From NCBI RefSeq assembly GCF_036014015.1, contig NZ_CP107905.1, positions 5,642,001 through 5,706,000 of the forward strand: 64,000 nt of DNA, read 5' to 3'. The notes below the pieces were generated by a model that saw nothing but the letters and a program-made list of their open reading frames with translations, did not search any database and was not told the origin of the DNA. The stretch is from Streptomyces sp. NBC_00457 (GTDB lineage Bacteria; Actinomycetota; Actinomycetes; Streptomycetales; Streptomycetaceae). The translations under genes and the position numbers were made by a program. Every line of letters begins with the position of its first letter. The stretch's first letter is position 1. Positions 52,098 through 60,435 of the stretch are shown piece after piece.

Positions 52098-54158
52098 GTG
52101 ACCGCCGAGATCTACCGCGACGCCTGGGGAATCCCGCATCTGCGAGCCGGCGGCGTGGCCGACCTCGCCCGTGCGCAGGGCCGCGTCACCGCACTCGACC
52201 GGGCCTGGCAGCTGGAGGTCGAACGGCACCGCGCACAGGGCACCTCCGCCGCCTTCCTCGGCGCCGGCGCCCTCCCCTGGGACCTCCTCGCGAGACGGGC
52301 CCGCATCGACGACACCGCGAGACGGTGCTTCGACGCCCTGGACTCCGAGACGGCGGACTGGGTACGGGCGTACGTGGACGGCGTCAACGAGGGGCTGGTG
52401 GAAGGGGCCCGACGCGCCCCCGAGTTCGCTCGCGTGGGTCTTACGCCCGGTCGCTGGGAGCCCTGGACCCCCCTGGGCGTCTGGCTCGCCGTCCACATCC
52501 TGTTCGCCGGGTTCCCGGCCAAGCTCTGGCGGGAGCAGGTCGTCCGGGAGCTCGGCGAGGACGCGGTCGGTCTGTTCGCCGCCGACGGGCCCGGTACCTC
52601 CGGCAGCAACGGCTGGCTGGTGAGCGGTGAGCGGACGGCGACCGGTGCCGCCGTCATCGCCGGGGACCCGCACCGGTTCATCGAAGACCCCGGCATCTAT
52701 CAGCAGCTCCACCTCTCCTGCCCCGAGTTCGACGTGGTCGGCATCGCCGTCCCCGGCGTCCCCGGCATCGCCCACTTCGGCCACACCGGCACCGTCGCCT
52801 GGGCCATCACCAACGCGATGGCCGACTACCAGGACCTGTACCGGGAGCGGCTGCGGCGGACGGGCGCGGGCGTCGAGGCGCTCGGACCGGACGGCACCTG
52901 GGTGCGGGCTCCCCGGCACACGGAGGTCATCGAGGTCGCGGGCGAGGATCCGGTCCCGGTCGAGGTGATCGAGACCGAGCGCGGACCGGTGATCATCGGC
53001 GGCCCCGAGGGGCTCGACGACGGGACGCCCGAGGCCGTCAGCCTCCGCTACCCGCCCCGCGTCACCGGCGACCTCGGCTTCGGCGCCCTCCTCCCCCTCC
53101 TGCGCGCCCGCCGGGTCGCCGACGTGGACCGCGCCTTCGACCGCTGGGCCGAGCCCGTGAACGTCGTCATGGCCGCCGACACCGAGGGCGGCCTGCTGCA
53201 TCGCGTGGCGGGCAGGGTGCCCGTGCGCGGCACCGCCAACCGCACCCGCCTCGTGCCCGCCTGGGAACCCGGCCACGAGTGGCAGGGCTGGCACGAGATG
53301 CCGTACGGCGAACTCACCGACGGCACAGCGGTGATGGCGAACCAGCGCGGCCCCTCCACGCCCCTCGGCGTCGAGTTCGCCGCGCCGCACCGCGCCGACC
53401 GCATCGCCGCCCTCCTGAAGGAGAAGGAGAAGTGGACGGCGGGGGACATGCCCGCGATCCACATGGACACCCATCTCGGCTCCGCCGCGGCCCTGTTGGA
53501 CCACCTCGCCGCCCTCGACGACCTCACCCCCGAGGCCTTCGACCTGCGGAAACGTCTCCTCGCCTGGGACCGGCGCATGGACGCGGACAGCGCGGAGGCG
53601 GCCGCCTACGCGGCGGTGCGCGGAGCCGTCGTACGGCGTCTCGCCGAGCACCCCGCGTTCGCCGCCCTCGCCGTCCCGCCCGCCTACCCGGAGGCCTTCC
53701 TCCCCTGGCTCGCCCTCGGCCCGCGCATCGGCTTCGCCCTCGAACATCTCCTGTGTGCCGAGGAGTTGTACGGCATCGACCGCCCCGCGACCGTCCGCGC
53801 GGCCGTCGAGGAAGTCGCCGGCCGGCCGCCGGGCACGTGGGGTGAGTCCCACCGCCTGGCCCCCTGGCGGGCGCTGCCCGGCACCTCGTACGACGAACCG
53901 GGCCTGTCCGGCGATCACGACTGCGTGCTGTGCACCTCCTCCGTGCCCGGCACCACCGATCTGGCCGCGCGCGGTCCGGCCGCCCGTTATGTGTGGGATC
54001 TGGCCCGCCGGGAGGACAGCGGCTGGGCGGTGCCGTTCGGTGCCTCCGGGGTGCCGGGCTCGGCCCACCACCGGGACCAGCTCCCGCTGTGGACCAGGGG
54101 AGATCTGGTCCCGGTCGTCACCGACTTCGACGTGCTCATCAAGGAAACCGATGTCTGA
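52098..54158 (+). CDS. penicillin acylase family (Ntn-hydrolase) protein, iron-regulated
   Basis: 686 residues, GTG start. Penicillin amidase fold: alpha part 1-169, then the autocatalytic site GTSGSNGWLVSG, in which Ser170 followed by Asn and Trp would become the N-terminal nucleophile of the beta chain. HFGHTGTVAWAITNAMADYQ and VMANQRGPS follow. No signal peptide, so it would stay in the cytoplasm. The iron box and AlcB-type neighbour suggest it hydrolyses an amide in a siderophore or precursor (PvdQ-type maturation, or release of acyl groups), rather than beta-lactams. Overlaps the next gene by eight bases. Confidence 0.85.
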   Translation: MTAEIYRDAWGIPHLRAGGVADLARAQGRVTALDRAWQLEVERHRAQGTSAAFLGAGALPWDLLARRARIDDTARRCFDALDSETADWVRAYVDGVNEGLVEGARRAPEFARVGLTPGRWEPWTPLGVWLAVHILFAGFPAKLWREQVVRELGEDAVGLFAADGPGTSGSNGWLVSGERTATGAAVIAGDPHRFIEDPGIYQQLHLSCPEFDVVGIAVPGVPGIAHFGHTGTVAWAITNAMADYQDLYRERLRRTGAGVEALGPDGTWVRAPRHTEVIEVAGEDPVPVEVIETERGPVIIGGPEGLDDGTPEAVSLRYPPRVTGDLGFGALLPLLRARRVADVDRAFDRWAEPVNVVMAADTEGGLLHRVAGRVPVRGTANRTRLVPAWEPGHEWQGWHEMPYGELTDGTAVMANQRGPSTPLGVEFAAPHRADRIAALLKEKEKWTAGDMPAIHMDTHLGSAAALLDHLAALDDLTPEAFDLRKRLLAWDRRMDADSAEAAAYAAVRGAVVRRLAEHPAFAALAVPPAYPEAFLPWLALGPRIGFALEHLLCAEELYGIDRPATVRAAVEEVAGRPPGTWGESHRLAPWRALPGTSYDEPGLSGDHDCVLCTSSVPGTTDLAARGPAARYVWDLARREDSGWAVPFGASGVPGSAHHRDQLPLWTRGDLVPVVTDFDVLIKETDV

Positions 54159-54762
54159 GATCCATGCCCCCACTCGCCATGCCGTCTACGAGCAGCAGGT
54201 CGACGGCCTCGGGACCGTCCGCGTGCTGCCCCTCGACGCCCACGCCGACGCCGAGGTGGTGCACGGCTGGGCGAGCGAGGAGCGGGCCTCCTTCTGGGGC
54301 ATGAACGGGCTCACCCGGGACCAGGTGGCCGAGATCTACGCCCACATGGAGACGCTCGACACCCACCACGCCTTCCTGGTGGTGCGGGACGCGGAACCGG
54401 TCGCGGTGCTCCAGACGTACGAGCCGGACGCCGACCGGGTCGGCCACTGCTACGAGGTCCGGCCCGGCGACATCGGGGTGCATCTGCTGCTCGCGCCCGC
54501 CGGAGCACAGGGCACGCGGCCCGGCTGGACCGCGGCGCTGGTCGGTGTCCTTCTCTCCTATGTGCTGCTCGGCCTGGACCGGCGGCGGATCGTGGTCGAT
54601 CCCGACGTGCGCAACGAGAAGGCGGTCGCCCGCTTCCTGAAGCTGGGCTTCACGGCCGGACCCGCCGTCGTCCTGCCGGAGGTCGACCTCCCGGACGTGT
54701 ATCTGCCCGAGAAGCACGCCCAACTGGCCTTCCTCCGCCGGGAGGTAGCCTTCCCCGGGTGA
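54151..54762 (+). CDS. AlcB/IucB-type siderophore N-acyltransferase (GNAT fold)
   Basis: 203 residues from ATG 54151, overlapping the acylase by eight bases. Domain marks: WASEERASFWGMNGLTRDQV, HIGVHLLLAPAG-type segment (GDIGVHLLLAPAGAQGTRPG) and LDRRRIVVDPDVRNEKAVAR with FLKLGF, the Acetyltransf_8 pattern of enzymes that acylate N-hydroxy-lysine or -ornithine (IucB, AlcB, MbtK). Suggests assembly or tailoring of a hydroxamate siderophore. No NRPS, hydroxylase or NIS synthetase is adjacent, so the pathway may be encoded elsewhere. Confidence 0.85.
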   Translation: MSEIHAPTRHAVYEQQVDGLGTVRVLPLDAHADAEVVHGWASEERASFWGMNGLTRDQVAEIYAHMETLDTHHAFLVVRDAEPVAVLQTYEPDADRVGHCYEVRPGDIGVHLLLAPAGAQGTRPGWTAALVGVLLSYVLLGLDRRRIVVDPDVRNEKAVARFLKLGFTAGPAVVLPEVDLPDVYLPEKHAQLAFLRREVAFPG

Positions 54763-55238
54763 CCCCGGAAGACCTGATCGCCCACTACGGACTGCAGCCC
54801 ATACCGCGCGAGGGCGGGCTGTTCCGGCAGACCTGGGCCGGGCCCGAGCGGGCGGACGGGCGGCCCGTCGGCACGGCCATAGTCGCCCTGCTGACGGCCG
54901 CACCGGACGACTTCTCGGCCCTGCACCGGCTGCCCACCGACGAGATCTGGCACTTCTATCTCGGCGATCCGCTCCAGCTGCTGCTGCTCGCCCCGGACGG
55001 CACCTCGCGGACGGTCGTGCTGGGTCCGGACGTACTCGGCGGGCAGCACCTCCAGTTCACCGTCCCGGCCGGCACCTGGATGGGCGCGCGGGTGGCCGCG
55101 GGCGGCGCCTGGGCCCTCTTCGGCTGCACCATGGCGCCCGGCTTCACCTACCAGGACTACGAGCACGGGGACGTGGCCGACCTCACGGCGCGCTACCCGG
55201 CCGAGGCCGCCCGCATCGTGGAACTGTGCCGTCCATGA
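54759..55238 (+). CDS. cupin (DUF985) family protein
   Basis: 159 residues, GTGA overlap with the acyltransferase. Cupin strands with LHRLPTDEIWHFYLGDPLQL (motif 1 with His and Glu) and AAGGAWALFGCTMAPGFTYQ then DYEHGD (motif 2). DUF985 members bind sugars or sugar acids or have epimerase-like sites. Role within the iron operon is unknown. Confidence 0.83.
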   Translation: MTPEDLIAHYGLQPIPREGGLFRQTWAGPERADGRPVGTAIVALLTAAPDDFSALHRLPTDEIWHFYLGDPLQLLLLAPDGTSRTVVLGPDVLGGQHLQFTVPAGTWMGARVAAGGAWALFGCTMAPGFTYQDYEHGDVADLTARYPAEAARIVELCRP

Positions 55239-55996
55239 CTCTGCTCGAAGGACAGACCGCCCTTGTCACGGGCGCGTCCGGCGGCATCGGACGCGGGATC
55301 GCCCTGCGGTTCGCCGAGGAGGGCGCGGCGGTCGCGCTGCACTGCCGTACGGCCGTGGAGGCGGCGCGCGCGGTGGCGGACCGGATCGAGGAGCTGGGCC
55401 GTCGGGCCGTCGTCCTGGAGGGCGATCTGTCCGACGCGGACGACTGCCGGCGGGTCGTGCGCGAGGCCGCCGCGTGGGCCTCCGGGCCGCTGACCGCGCT
55501 GGTCAACAACGCGGGCGTACAGCCGACGCAGCCGCTGCCCGGGATGACGGCTCAGGAGTGGCGGGCGGTCGTGGACACCAACCTGTCGAGTGTCTTCGCC
55601 TGTACGCAGGCCGCCGCGGAGCTCATGCGGGAGAGCGGGGGCGGCAGTGTGACGCACATCGCCTCCATCGAGGCCCACCAGCCGGCTCCGCTGCACGCGC
55701 ACTACTCCGCGTCCAAGGCCGGTGTGGTCATGCACGCGCGGGCGGCGGCCCTGGAGTACGGGCCGCTCGGGATCCGCGTCAACACGGTCTCGCCCGGGCT
55801 GATCGAGCGGGAGGGGCTGGCGGAAGACTGGCCGGAAGGGGTGCGACGCTGGGAACGGGCAGCGCCCGCCGGGCGGCTCGGGCGGCCCGAGGACGTCGGC
55901 GACGCGTGCGCGTTCCTGGCCTCTCCCCTCGCGTCCTGGATCACCGGGCACGACCTGGTCGTGGACGGAGGGGTGTCCGCGCGGCCCAGGTGGTGA
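55235..55996 (+). CDS. short-chain dehydrogenase/reductase (SDR), last gene of the iron-box operon
   Basis: 253 residues from ATG 55235, overlapping the cupin stop (ATGA). Cofactor loop TGASGGIGRGIALRFAEEG, LVNNAGVQPTQPLPGMTAQE, catalytic Ser in VTHIASIEAH and Tyr-x-x-x-Lys in HAHYSASKAGVV; NTVSPGLIEREGL and a C-terminal GHDLVVDGG. Classical NAD(P)-dependent oxidoreductase. All key residues are intact. Co-transcribed with acylase, acyltransferase and cupin. Confidence 0.88.
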   Translation: MTLLEGQTALVTGASGGIGRGIALRFAEEGAAVALHCRTAVEAARAVADRIEELGRRAVVLEGDLSDADDCRRVVREAAAWASGPLTALVNNAGVQPTQPLPGMTAQEWRAVVDTNLSSVFACTQAAAELMRESGGGSVTHIASIEAHQPAPLHAHYSASKAGVVMHARAAALEYGPLGIRVNTVSPGLIEREGLAEDWPEGVRRWERAAPAGRLGRPEDVGDACAFLASPLASWITGHDLVVDGGVSARPRW

Positions 55997-56069
55997 GCAG
56001 CGCGGCGCCTTCTTACGTACGTATCGGAGTGGCCGAGACGTCAGAAGAGTTGAGCGACGGAGAAGCGAA

Positions 56070-57833
56070 TTGGTCCGCAGGCGAGGAGTTCAAGGGCTGG
56101 TGCTGCTATGCGCCGTGCTGGTCCTGCTCGTCCTCGGTGGCGCGGGAACGGCGTCGGCGCATGCCGCACTCCGCTCCACCGACCCGGCCGACGGAAGCGT
56201 CCTCAAGTCAGCCCCCCGTGACCTCACCCTGACCTTCACGGAGTCGGTCGGTCTGCTCGACGACTCCGTCCGCATCCTGGACCCCAGCGGCCACCGGCTG
56301 CGCCTCGGTGAGGCGGAGCATGTGCCGGGGCGTTCGGACGCGGTGCGGGTGAGCCTGCCCGCGAAGGCGGACACCGGGACGTTCACGGTGGCGTGGCGCG
56401 TGGTGTCGGCGGACAGCCATCCGGTGTCGGGCGCCTTCACCTTCTCCGTGGGCAAGCCCTCCGCGACAGCCGCGTCGGTGGACACCGGCCCGGTCGAGGA
56501 TCCGGTGACCGGCAGCCTCTGGGACCTCGCCCGCTACCTCGCCTATCTCGCCGGCGCCCTGCTCATCGGCGCGGCCGTGTTCGTCGTGGCCTGCCGCCCG
56601 CCGGACCCCGAGCGCCTGCACAAGCCCCTGTGGGCCGCCTGGTGGACCCTGCTCGGCGCCACCCTCGCCCTGCTGGTGCTGCGCGCCCCGTACGAGACGG
56701 GCACGGGACCGGCGACCGCCTTCGACACATCCGCGCTGAGCGGGACGCTGTCCGGCCGGCCCGGTGCGCTGCTGCTCGCGCGGCTCGGGCTGCTGGCGGT
56801 CGCGGCGGTCCTGCTGCGCAGGGGCCTGTCCGCGCTGCCGCGGCGGCGCCTCGCGCACGTGCCCGGCGCCGCCCTCGCCGTCGGCCTCGCGCTGACCTGG
56901 GCGGCGGCCGAGCACGCGTCGGCCGGGATCCAGGTGCCGGTGGCGATCACCTCGTCCGCGCTGCATCTGCTGGCGACGGCGGTCTGGCTGGGCGGTCTTG
57001 CCGCCCTGCTCATCACCCTGCGCCGGGGCTCGTCCTCCGCCGCGACGGTCGCCCGCTTCTCCCGGCTCGCCTTCACCTCCGTGACCGTCCTGGCCGTCAC
57101 CGGCGTCTACCAGTCCTGGCGCGGGCTGGGCTCCTGGAGCGCCTTCACCGACACGTCGTACGGGCGGACCCTGATCGTCAAGCTGGTCGCGGTGGCGTTG
57201 TTGCTGGCGGCGGCCGGGTTCTCGCGGCGGTGGACGACGAAGGCACTCGTGGTCGACGCGGAGACGGTCGTACGGGAACGGGTGCCGGAGCCGGTCGGCG
57301 GCCCGCCGTCCCTCCCTGAGCCGCCGGACTCCACGCCACCGGCCGCTCCGGACCACCGTCTGCTGCGCCGGTCGGTGCTGGCCGAAGTCGGCGTCGCCGC
57401 CGTGGTGCTGCTGATCACGACCGTGCTCACCGGGACCCTGCCGGGCCGGGCGGAGGCCGAGGCGGCGCAGACGGCACCGGCCGGCGCGCTGCCCGCCGCG
57501 TCCGTCACCACCGTCCCCTTCGACGCCGGCGCCGCGGGCCGGGGCACGGTGCAGGTCACCCTCGACCCGGGCCGCACCGGCGACAACACCGTGGAGGCCG
57601 TCGTCTACGGCGCCGACGGCGGCCTGGCCATCGTCCCCGAACTCCGTATCTCCTTCACCCTCCCCGCCCAGGACATCGGCCCGATCGACGCTGAGGTGAC
57701 GGACAAGGGGGGCTACTGGGGGAACGGTTCGTTCACGCTGCCGGTGGCCGGGGAGTGGGAGATGAAGGTGACGGTGCGGGTGTCCGACATCGATCAGGTG
57801 AGTGAGATCCGGCCGGTGCGGATCGAGTCGTAG
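56070..57833 (+). CDS. CopC-CopD fusion copper resistance/uptake protein (YcnJ-like)
   Basis: 587 residues, TTG start with GGAG about ten bases upstream. Signal peptide ~1-31; the mature CopC domain begins at His in ASA-HAALRSTDP, the Cu(II)-binding N-terminal His, and has DSHPVSGAFTFSV as the second site. After residue ~150, about eight CopD membrane helices (LARYLAYLAGALLIGAAVFV, LHLLATAVWLGGLAALLITL). The C-terminal ~130 residues form an extracytoplasmic FixH/YtkA-like beta domain. Probably takes part in copper import or delivery. Stands alone between SDR and corA; the promoter in the 73-base gap is not evident. Confidence 0.87.
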   Translation: MVRRRGVQGLVLLCAVLVLLVLGGAGTASAHAALRSTDPADGSVLKSAPRDLTLTFTESVGLLDDSVRILDPSGHRLRLGEAEHVPGRSDAVRVSLPAKADTGTFTVAWRVVSADSHPVSGAFTFSVGKPSATAASVDTGPVEDPVTGSLWDLARYLAYLAGALLIGAAVFVVACRPPDPERLHKPLWAAWWTLLGATLALLVLRAPYETGTGPATAFDTSALSGTLSGRPGALLLARLGLLAVAAVLLRRGLSALPRRRLAHVPGAALAVGLALTWAAAEHASAGIQVPVAITSSALHLLATAVWLGGLAALLITLRRGSSSAATVARFSRLAFTSVTVLAVTGVYQSWRGLGSWSAFTDTSYGRTLIVKLVAVALLLAAAGFSRRWTTKALVVDAETVVRERVPEPVGGPPSLPEPPDSTPPAAPDHRLLRRSVLAEVGVAAVVLLITTVLTGTLPGRAEAEAAQTAPAGALPAASVTTVPFDAGAAGRGTVQVTLDPGRTGDNTVEAVVYGADGGLAIVPELRISFTLPAQDIGPIDAEVTDKGGYWGNGSFTLPVAGEWEMKVTVRVSDIDQVSEIRPVRIES

Positions 57834-57919
57834 GGGTCGCGGGCCGGGGTCGGCCTCATGGTGCTCTTACCCCCACCTGGCACACTGTCCGGACCCACCG
57901 AGGACCCGGAGAGTGCCGC

Positions 57920-59143
57920 ATGTCGATGGCCGACAGCCTGCGCAAAGTCGCCCGCCTCGCGCGGCGCGTGCGACGCGTGGACCTGAGCCACCCGGCCCGC
58001 TCCCCGCTCGGCACCGCCGTGGTCAACTGCGTCGTCTACCGCGACGGCATCCGCGAGAAGGCCGCCGACACGATCGAGGAATCCCTCGCCCGGGTCCGCA
58101 AAGCGACCCTGGCAGAATCGGTTACGGCTCTGCAGCGCCGAAAAGGGGCGCGGGGAACTGCGCGATCAACCACGACGCTGCCGCAGCCGACCACCGAGAA
58201 TTCGCGGCACTCCCCTCCCGGGGCCCGGCAGAGCCACCACGGCTTTGTCTGGCTAGGTCTGCACGAGCCCACAGAGCTGGAGTTCGCGCGGGTCGCCGAG
58301 CTGTTCGGCCTGCACCCGCTCGCCGTCGAGGACGCCGTCCACGCCCATCAGCGGCCCAAGGTCGAGCAGTACGGCGACGTCCTGTTCGCCGTCTTTAAGA
58401 CGGTGACGTACGTCGAGCACGCCGAACTCACCGCCACCAGCGAGGTGGTGGACACCGGCGAGATCATGGTGTTCGCGGGCCCCGACTTCGTCGTCACCGT
58501 GCGCCACGGCCGCCACGGCTCCCTCGGCCTGCTGCGCGAGGACCTGGAAGCCGACCCGCGGCAGCTCGCCCAGGGTCCGGCGGCCGTCCTGCATGCCATC
58601 GCCGACCATGTCGTCGACGACTACCTGACCGTCACCGACGCCCTCCAGAACGACATCGACCACGTCGAGAGCGCTGTCTTCTCCCCGCAGGACGGCCGCG
58701 GCGGCGACGCCGGCCGGATCTACCAGCTCAAGCGCGAACTGCTCGAATTCAAACGGGCGGTGGTTCCGCTGGACCGCCCCATGAACCGGCTCGCGACCGA
58801 CCCGGCCTGCTCGGTCGCCCCCGGGATACGGCCCTACTTCCGGGACGTCTCCGACCACCTCACCCGCGTCACCGAGCAGATACACGCCTTCGACGGCCTC
58901 CTCGACTCCATCCTCCAGGCCCATCTCGCGCAGGTGACCGTCGCCCAGAACGAGGACATGCGCAAGATCACCGCCTGGGCCGCGATCATCGCCGTACCGA
59001 CGATGGTGTGCGGCGTCTACGGCATGAACTTCCAGCACATGCCCGAACTCCACTGGAAATTCGGCTACCCGCTCGTCATGGCGGTCATCGCGACGGCCTG
59101 CTTCGTCACCCACCGCGGCTTCAAGCGAAAGGGCTGGCTGTAG
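57920..59143 (+). CDS. corA: CorA-family magnesium/cobalt transporter with repeat insertion
   Basis: 407 residues. Cytoplasmic funnel domain with GFVWLGLHEPTELEFARVAE and HPLAVEDAVHAHQRPKVEQY, then two C-terminal helices with the pore signature VYGMNF and the HMPELHWKFGYP loop, ending in a Lys-rich RGFKRKGWL. It forms a pentameric Mg channel. Residues ~70-112 are an insertion (RRKGARGTARSTTTLPQPTT and following) that corresponds to a copy of the dispersed repeat at 58141 read in frame; the family has a short loop here. The rest is conserved. Confidence 0.87.
   Translation: MSMADSLRKVARLARRVRRVDLSHPARSPLGTAVVNCVVYRDGIREKAADTIEESLARVRKATLAESVTALQRRKGARGTARSTTTLPQPTTENSRHSPPGARQSHHGFVWLGLHEPTELEFARVAELFGLHPLAVEDAVHAHQRPKVEQYGDVLFAVFKTVTYVEHAELTATSEVVDTGEIMVFAGPDFVVTVRHGRHGSLGLLREDLEADPRQLAQGPAAVLHAIADHVVDDYLTVTDALQNDIDHVESAVFSPQDGRGGDAGRIYQLKRELLEFKRAVVPLDRPMNRLATDPACSVAPGIRPYFRDVSDHLTRVTEQIHAFDGLLDSILQAHLAQVTVAQNEDMRKITAWAAIIAVPTMVCGVYGMNFQHMPELHWKFGYPLVMAVIATACFVTHRGFKRKGWL
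58141..58190 (+). repeat. dispersed repeat, copy E, in frame inside corA
   Basis: The block aaggggcgcggggaactgcgcga (58143-58165, described here in parts: aaggggcgcg, gggaactgcg, cga) is the reverse complement of copy B at 37400-37437, followed by the family's tail cgatcaaccacgacgctgccgc. It gives the coding sequence an extra ~35-40 residues. Confidence 0.75.
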
Positions 59144-59179
59144 ACCCGTCACGGGCGATCACGGACGATCCCGGATGTG

Positions 59180-59263
59180 AGAGGAACCCCGTGCGCGGTG
59201 TACTCGCGCGACGGGGTCCTCCACGAAGAACCGCCCTGAACGTCCCCCGTGGTTCAGGGCGGT
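59180..59263 (+). terminator. two tandem hairpins after corA
   Basis: Hairpin one pairs ggaaccccgtgcgcg with cgcgcgacggggtcct (about 59180-59222, one bulge). Hairpin two is a perfect 12-bp stem ACCGCCCTGAAC / GTTCAGGGCGGT at 59230-59263. Confidence 0.7.
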
Positions 59264-59414
59264 GTCCGCGCGGCGCGGCTGTCCCGAAACCGCTGTGCGG
59301 AATCGGTGGCGCCTTGACTACGGACAGGGACGACGCTACTAACGGAGCGTCCGGGCGGCTACTCGCCAAACGCGGCCCCCGGCCGGAAAACGCGGGGAGA
59401 GGGAGATTGTCCTG

Positions 59415-60428
59415 ATGGCACCGCTCAGTGCCGTATCCGGCGAACTGAGCAGGCTGACCACTCTCGTGCGCAGCGGCGACCTCGAGGAGATCCGGGAGAT
59501 CATCAGCCAGGCGTACAGCCCGTACGAGCTGCGGTGCCTGGGCGATCCACGCGAGTTCTCGGCGTGGTACGCGGAGAGCGGCTTCCCCGGGATCACGGTC
59601 TCCGGACTGTCGTACGGCTCCCCGGGCCTCTACGCGGAGACCCTGATCCGGCCTCAGCCGCTCGGCACCTACCTGCTGATGTGCGAGGTCGTCCGCGGCC
59701 GGGTCACGGTGAGCTCGCCCGGCCGTGAGGAGGCGTGCGTCGGCCCCGGCGAGACCTATGTGCTGGATCCGTACCGCAGCTTCCAGGTGCACTGGTCGCC
59801 CGGCGCGCAGATGGTCACCGTGCGGCTCGCGAAGGAGACGGTGGAGCAGGCCGCGGCCGACGCACTGGGCCTGGACGCCCCGGTACGGGCCCGGTTCGCA
59901 CTCGGCGGTCCCGTCTCACCGGAGGCCGGCCGCACCTGGGCCGGTATCTCCGAGACCGTACGCCGCGAGGTGCTCGGCGACGGCATCGCCCGCACCAACC
60001 CGCTCGTCGCCGCGCAGCTGACGCAGACCGCGGCCGGGCTGCTGGTCGCCACCCAGCGCCTGATCACCCCGGGCGTCGACGCCCGCCGCACCGGCACCGT
60101 CTCGCACGCCGCCGTACGCCGTGCGATGACGCTGGTCGAGGAGGAGCCCGACCGTCCGCACACGCTCGCCGACCTGGCGAGGAGGGCCCGGGTCAGCCCG
60201 CGCGCCCTGCAGGAGGCCTTCCGTCGGCACCTCGAGACCACTCCCCTCGGCTACCTCCGCCAGGTCCGCCTCGAGCGCGCCCATCAGGATCTGATGGCGG
60301 CCGCCCGGGACGGCTCGGCGACCGTCTCCGAGATCGCCTACCGCTGGGGGTTCGGCAATCTGGGCCGGTTCGCGGCGCAGTACCGGCAGCGCTACGGGCA
60401 TCCGCCGTCGCGGACGCTGGGTGGCTGA
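59415..60428 (+). CDS. AraC family transcriptional regulator
   Basis: 337 residues, ATG 59415. C-terminal AraC double helix-turn-helix from ~230: HTLADLARRARVSPRALQEA and VSEIAYRWGFGNLGRFAAQY then RQRYGHPPS. The N-terminal half (1-210) is an AraC-binding cupin-like sensory part with YLLMCEVVRGRVTV and GETYVLDPYRSFQV. Just upstream of, and convergent with, the iron lipoprotein gene. May control catabolic or iron genes; effector unknown. Confidence 0.88.
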   Translation: MAPLSAVSGELSRLTTLVRSGDLEEIREIISQAYSPYELRCLGDPREFSAWYAESGFPGITVSGLSYGSPGLYAETLIRPQPLGTYLLMCEVVRGRVTVSSPGREEACVGPGETYVLDPYRSFQVHWSPGAQMVTVRLAKETVEQAAADALGLDAPVRARFALGGPVSPEAGRTWAGISETVRREVLGDGIARTNPLVAAQLTQTAAGLLVATQRLITPGVDARRTGTVSHAAVRRAMTLVEEEPDRPHTLADLARRARVSPRALQEAFRRHLETTPLGYLRQVRLERAHQDLMAAARDGSATVSEIAYRWGFGNLGRFAAQYRQRYGHPPSRTLGG

Positions 60429-60435
60429 GCGCGGT

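Noticed and set aside
52056..54173. A 705-codon minus-strand frame opposite the acylase
   Set aside because: Shadow; the plus strand has the Ntn-hydrolase motifs and a ribosome context.
51297..55996. Antibiotic (beta-lactam) gene cluster because of penicillin acylase
   Set aside because: No synthetase, isopenicillin N synthase or resistance genes; iron box and AlcB point to siderophore metabolism.
57834..57919. Mg riboswitch (M-box or similar) before corA
   Set aside because: The 86-base leader is too short for an M-box and shows no conserved stems.
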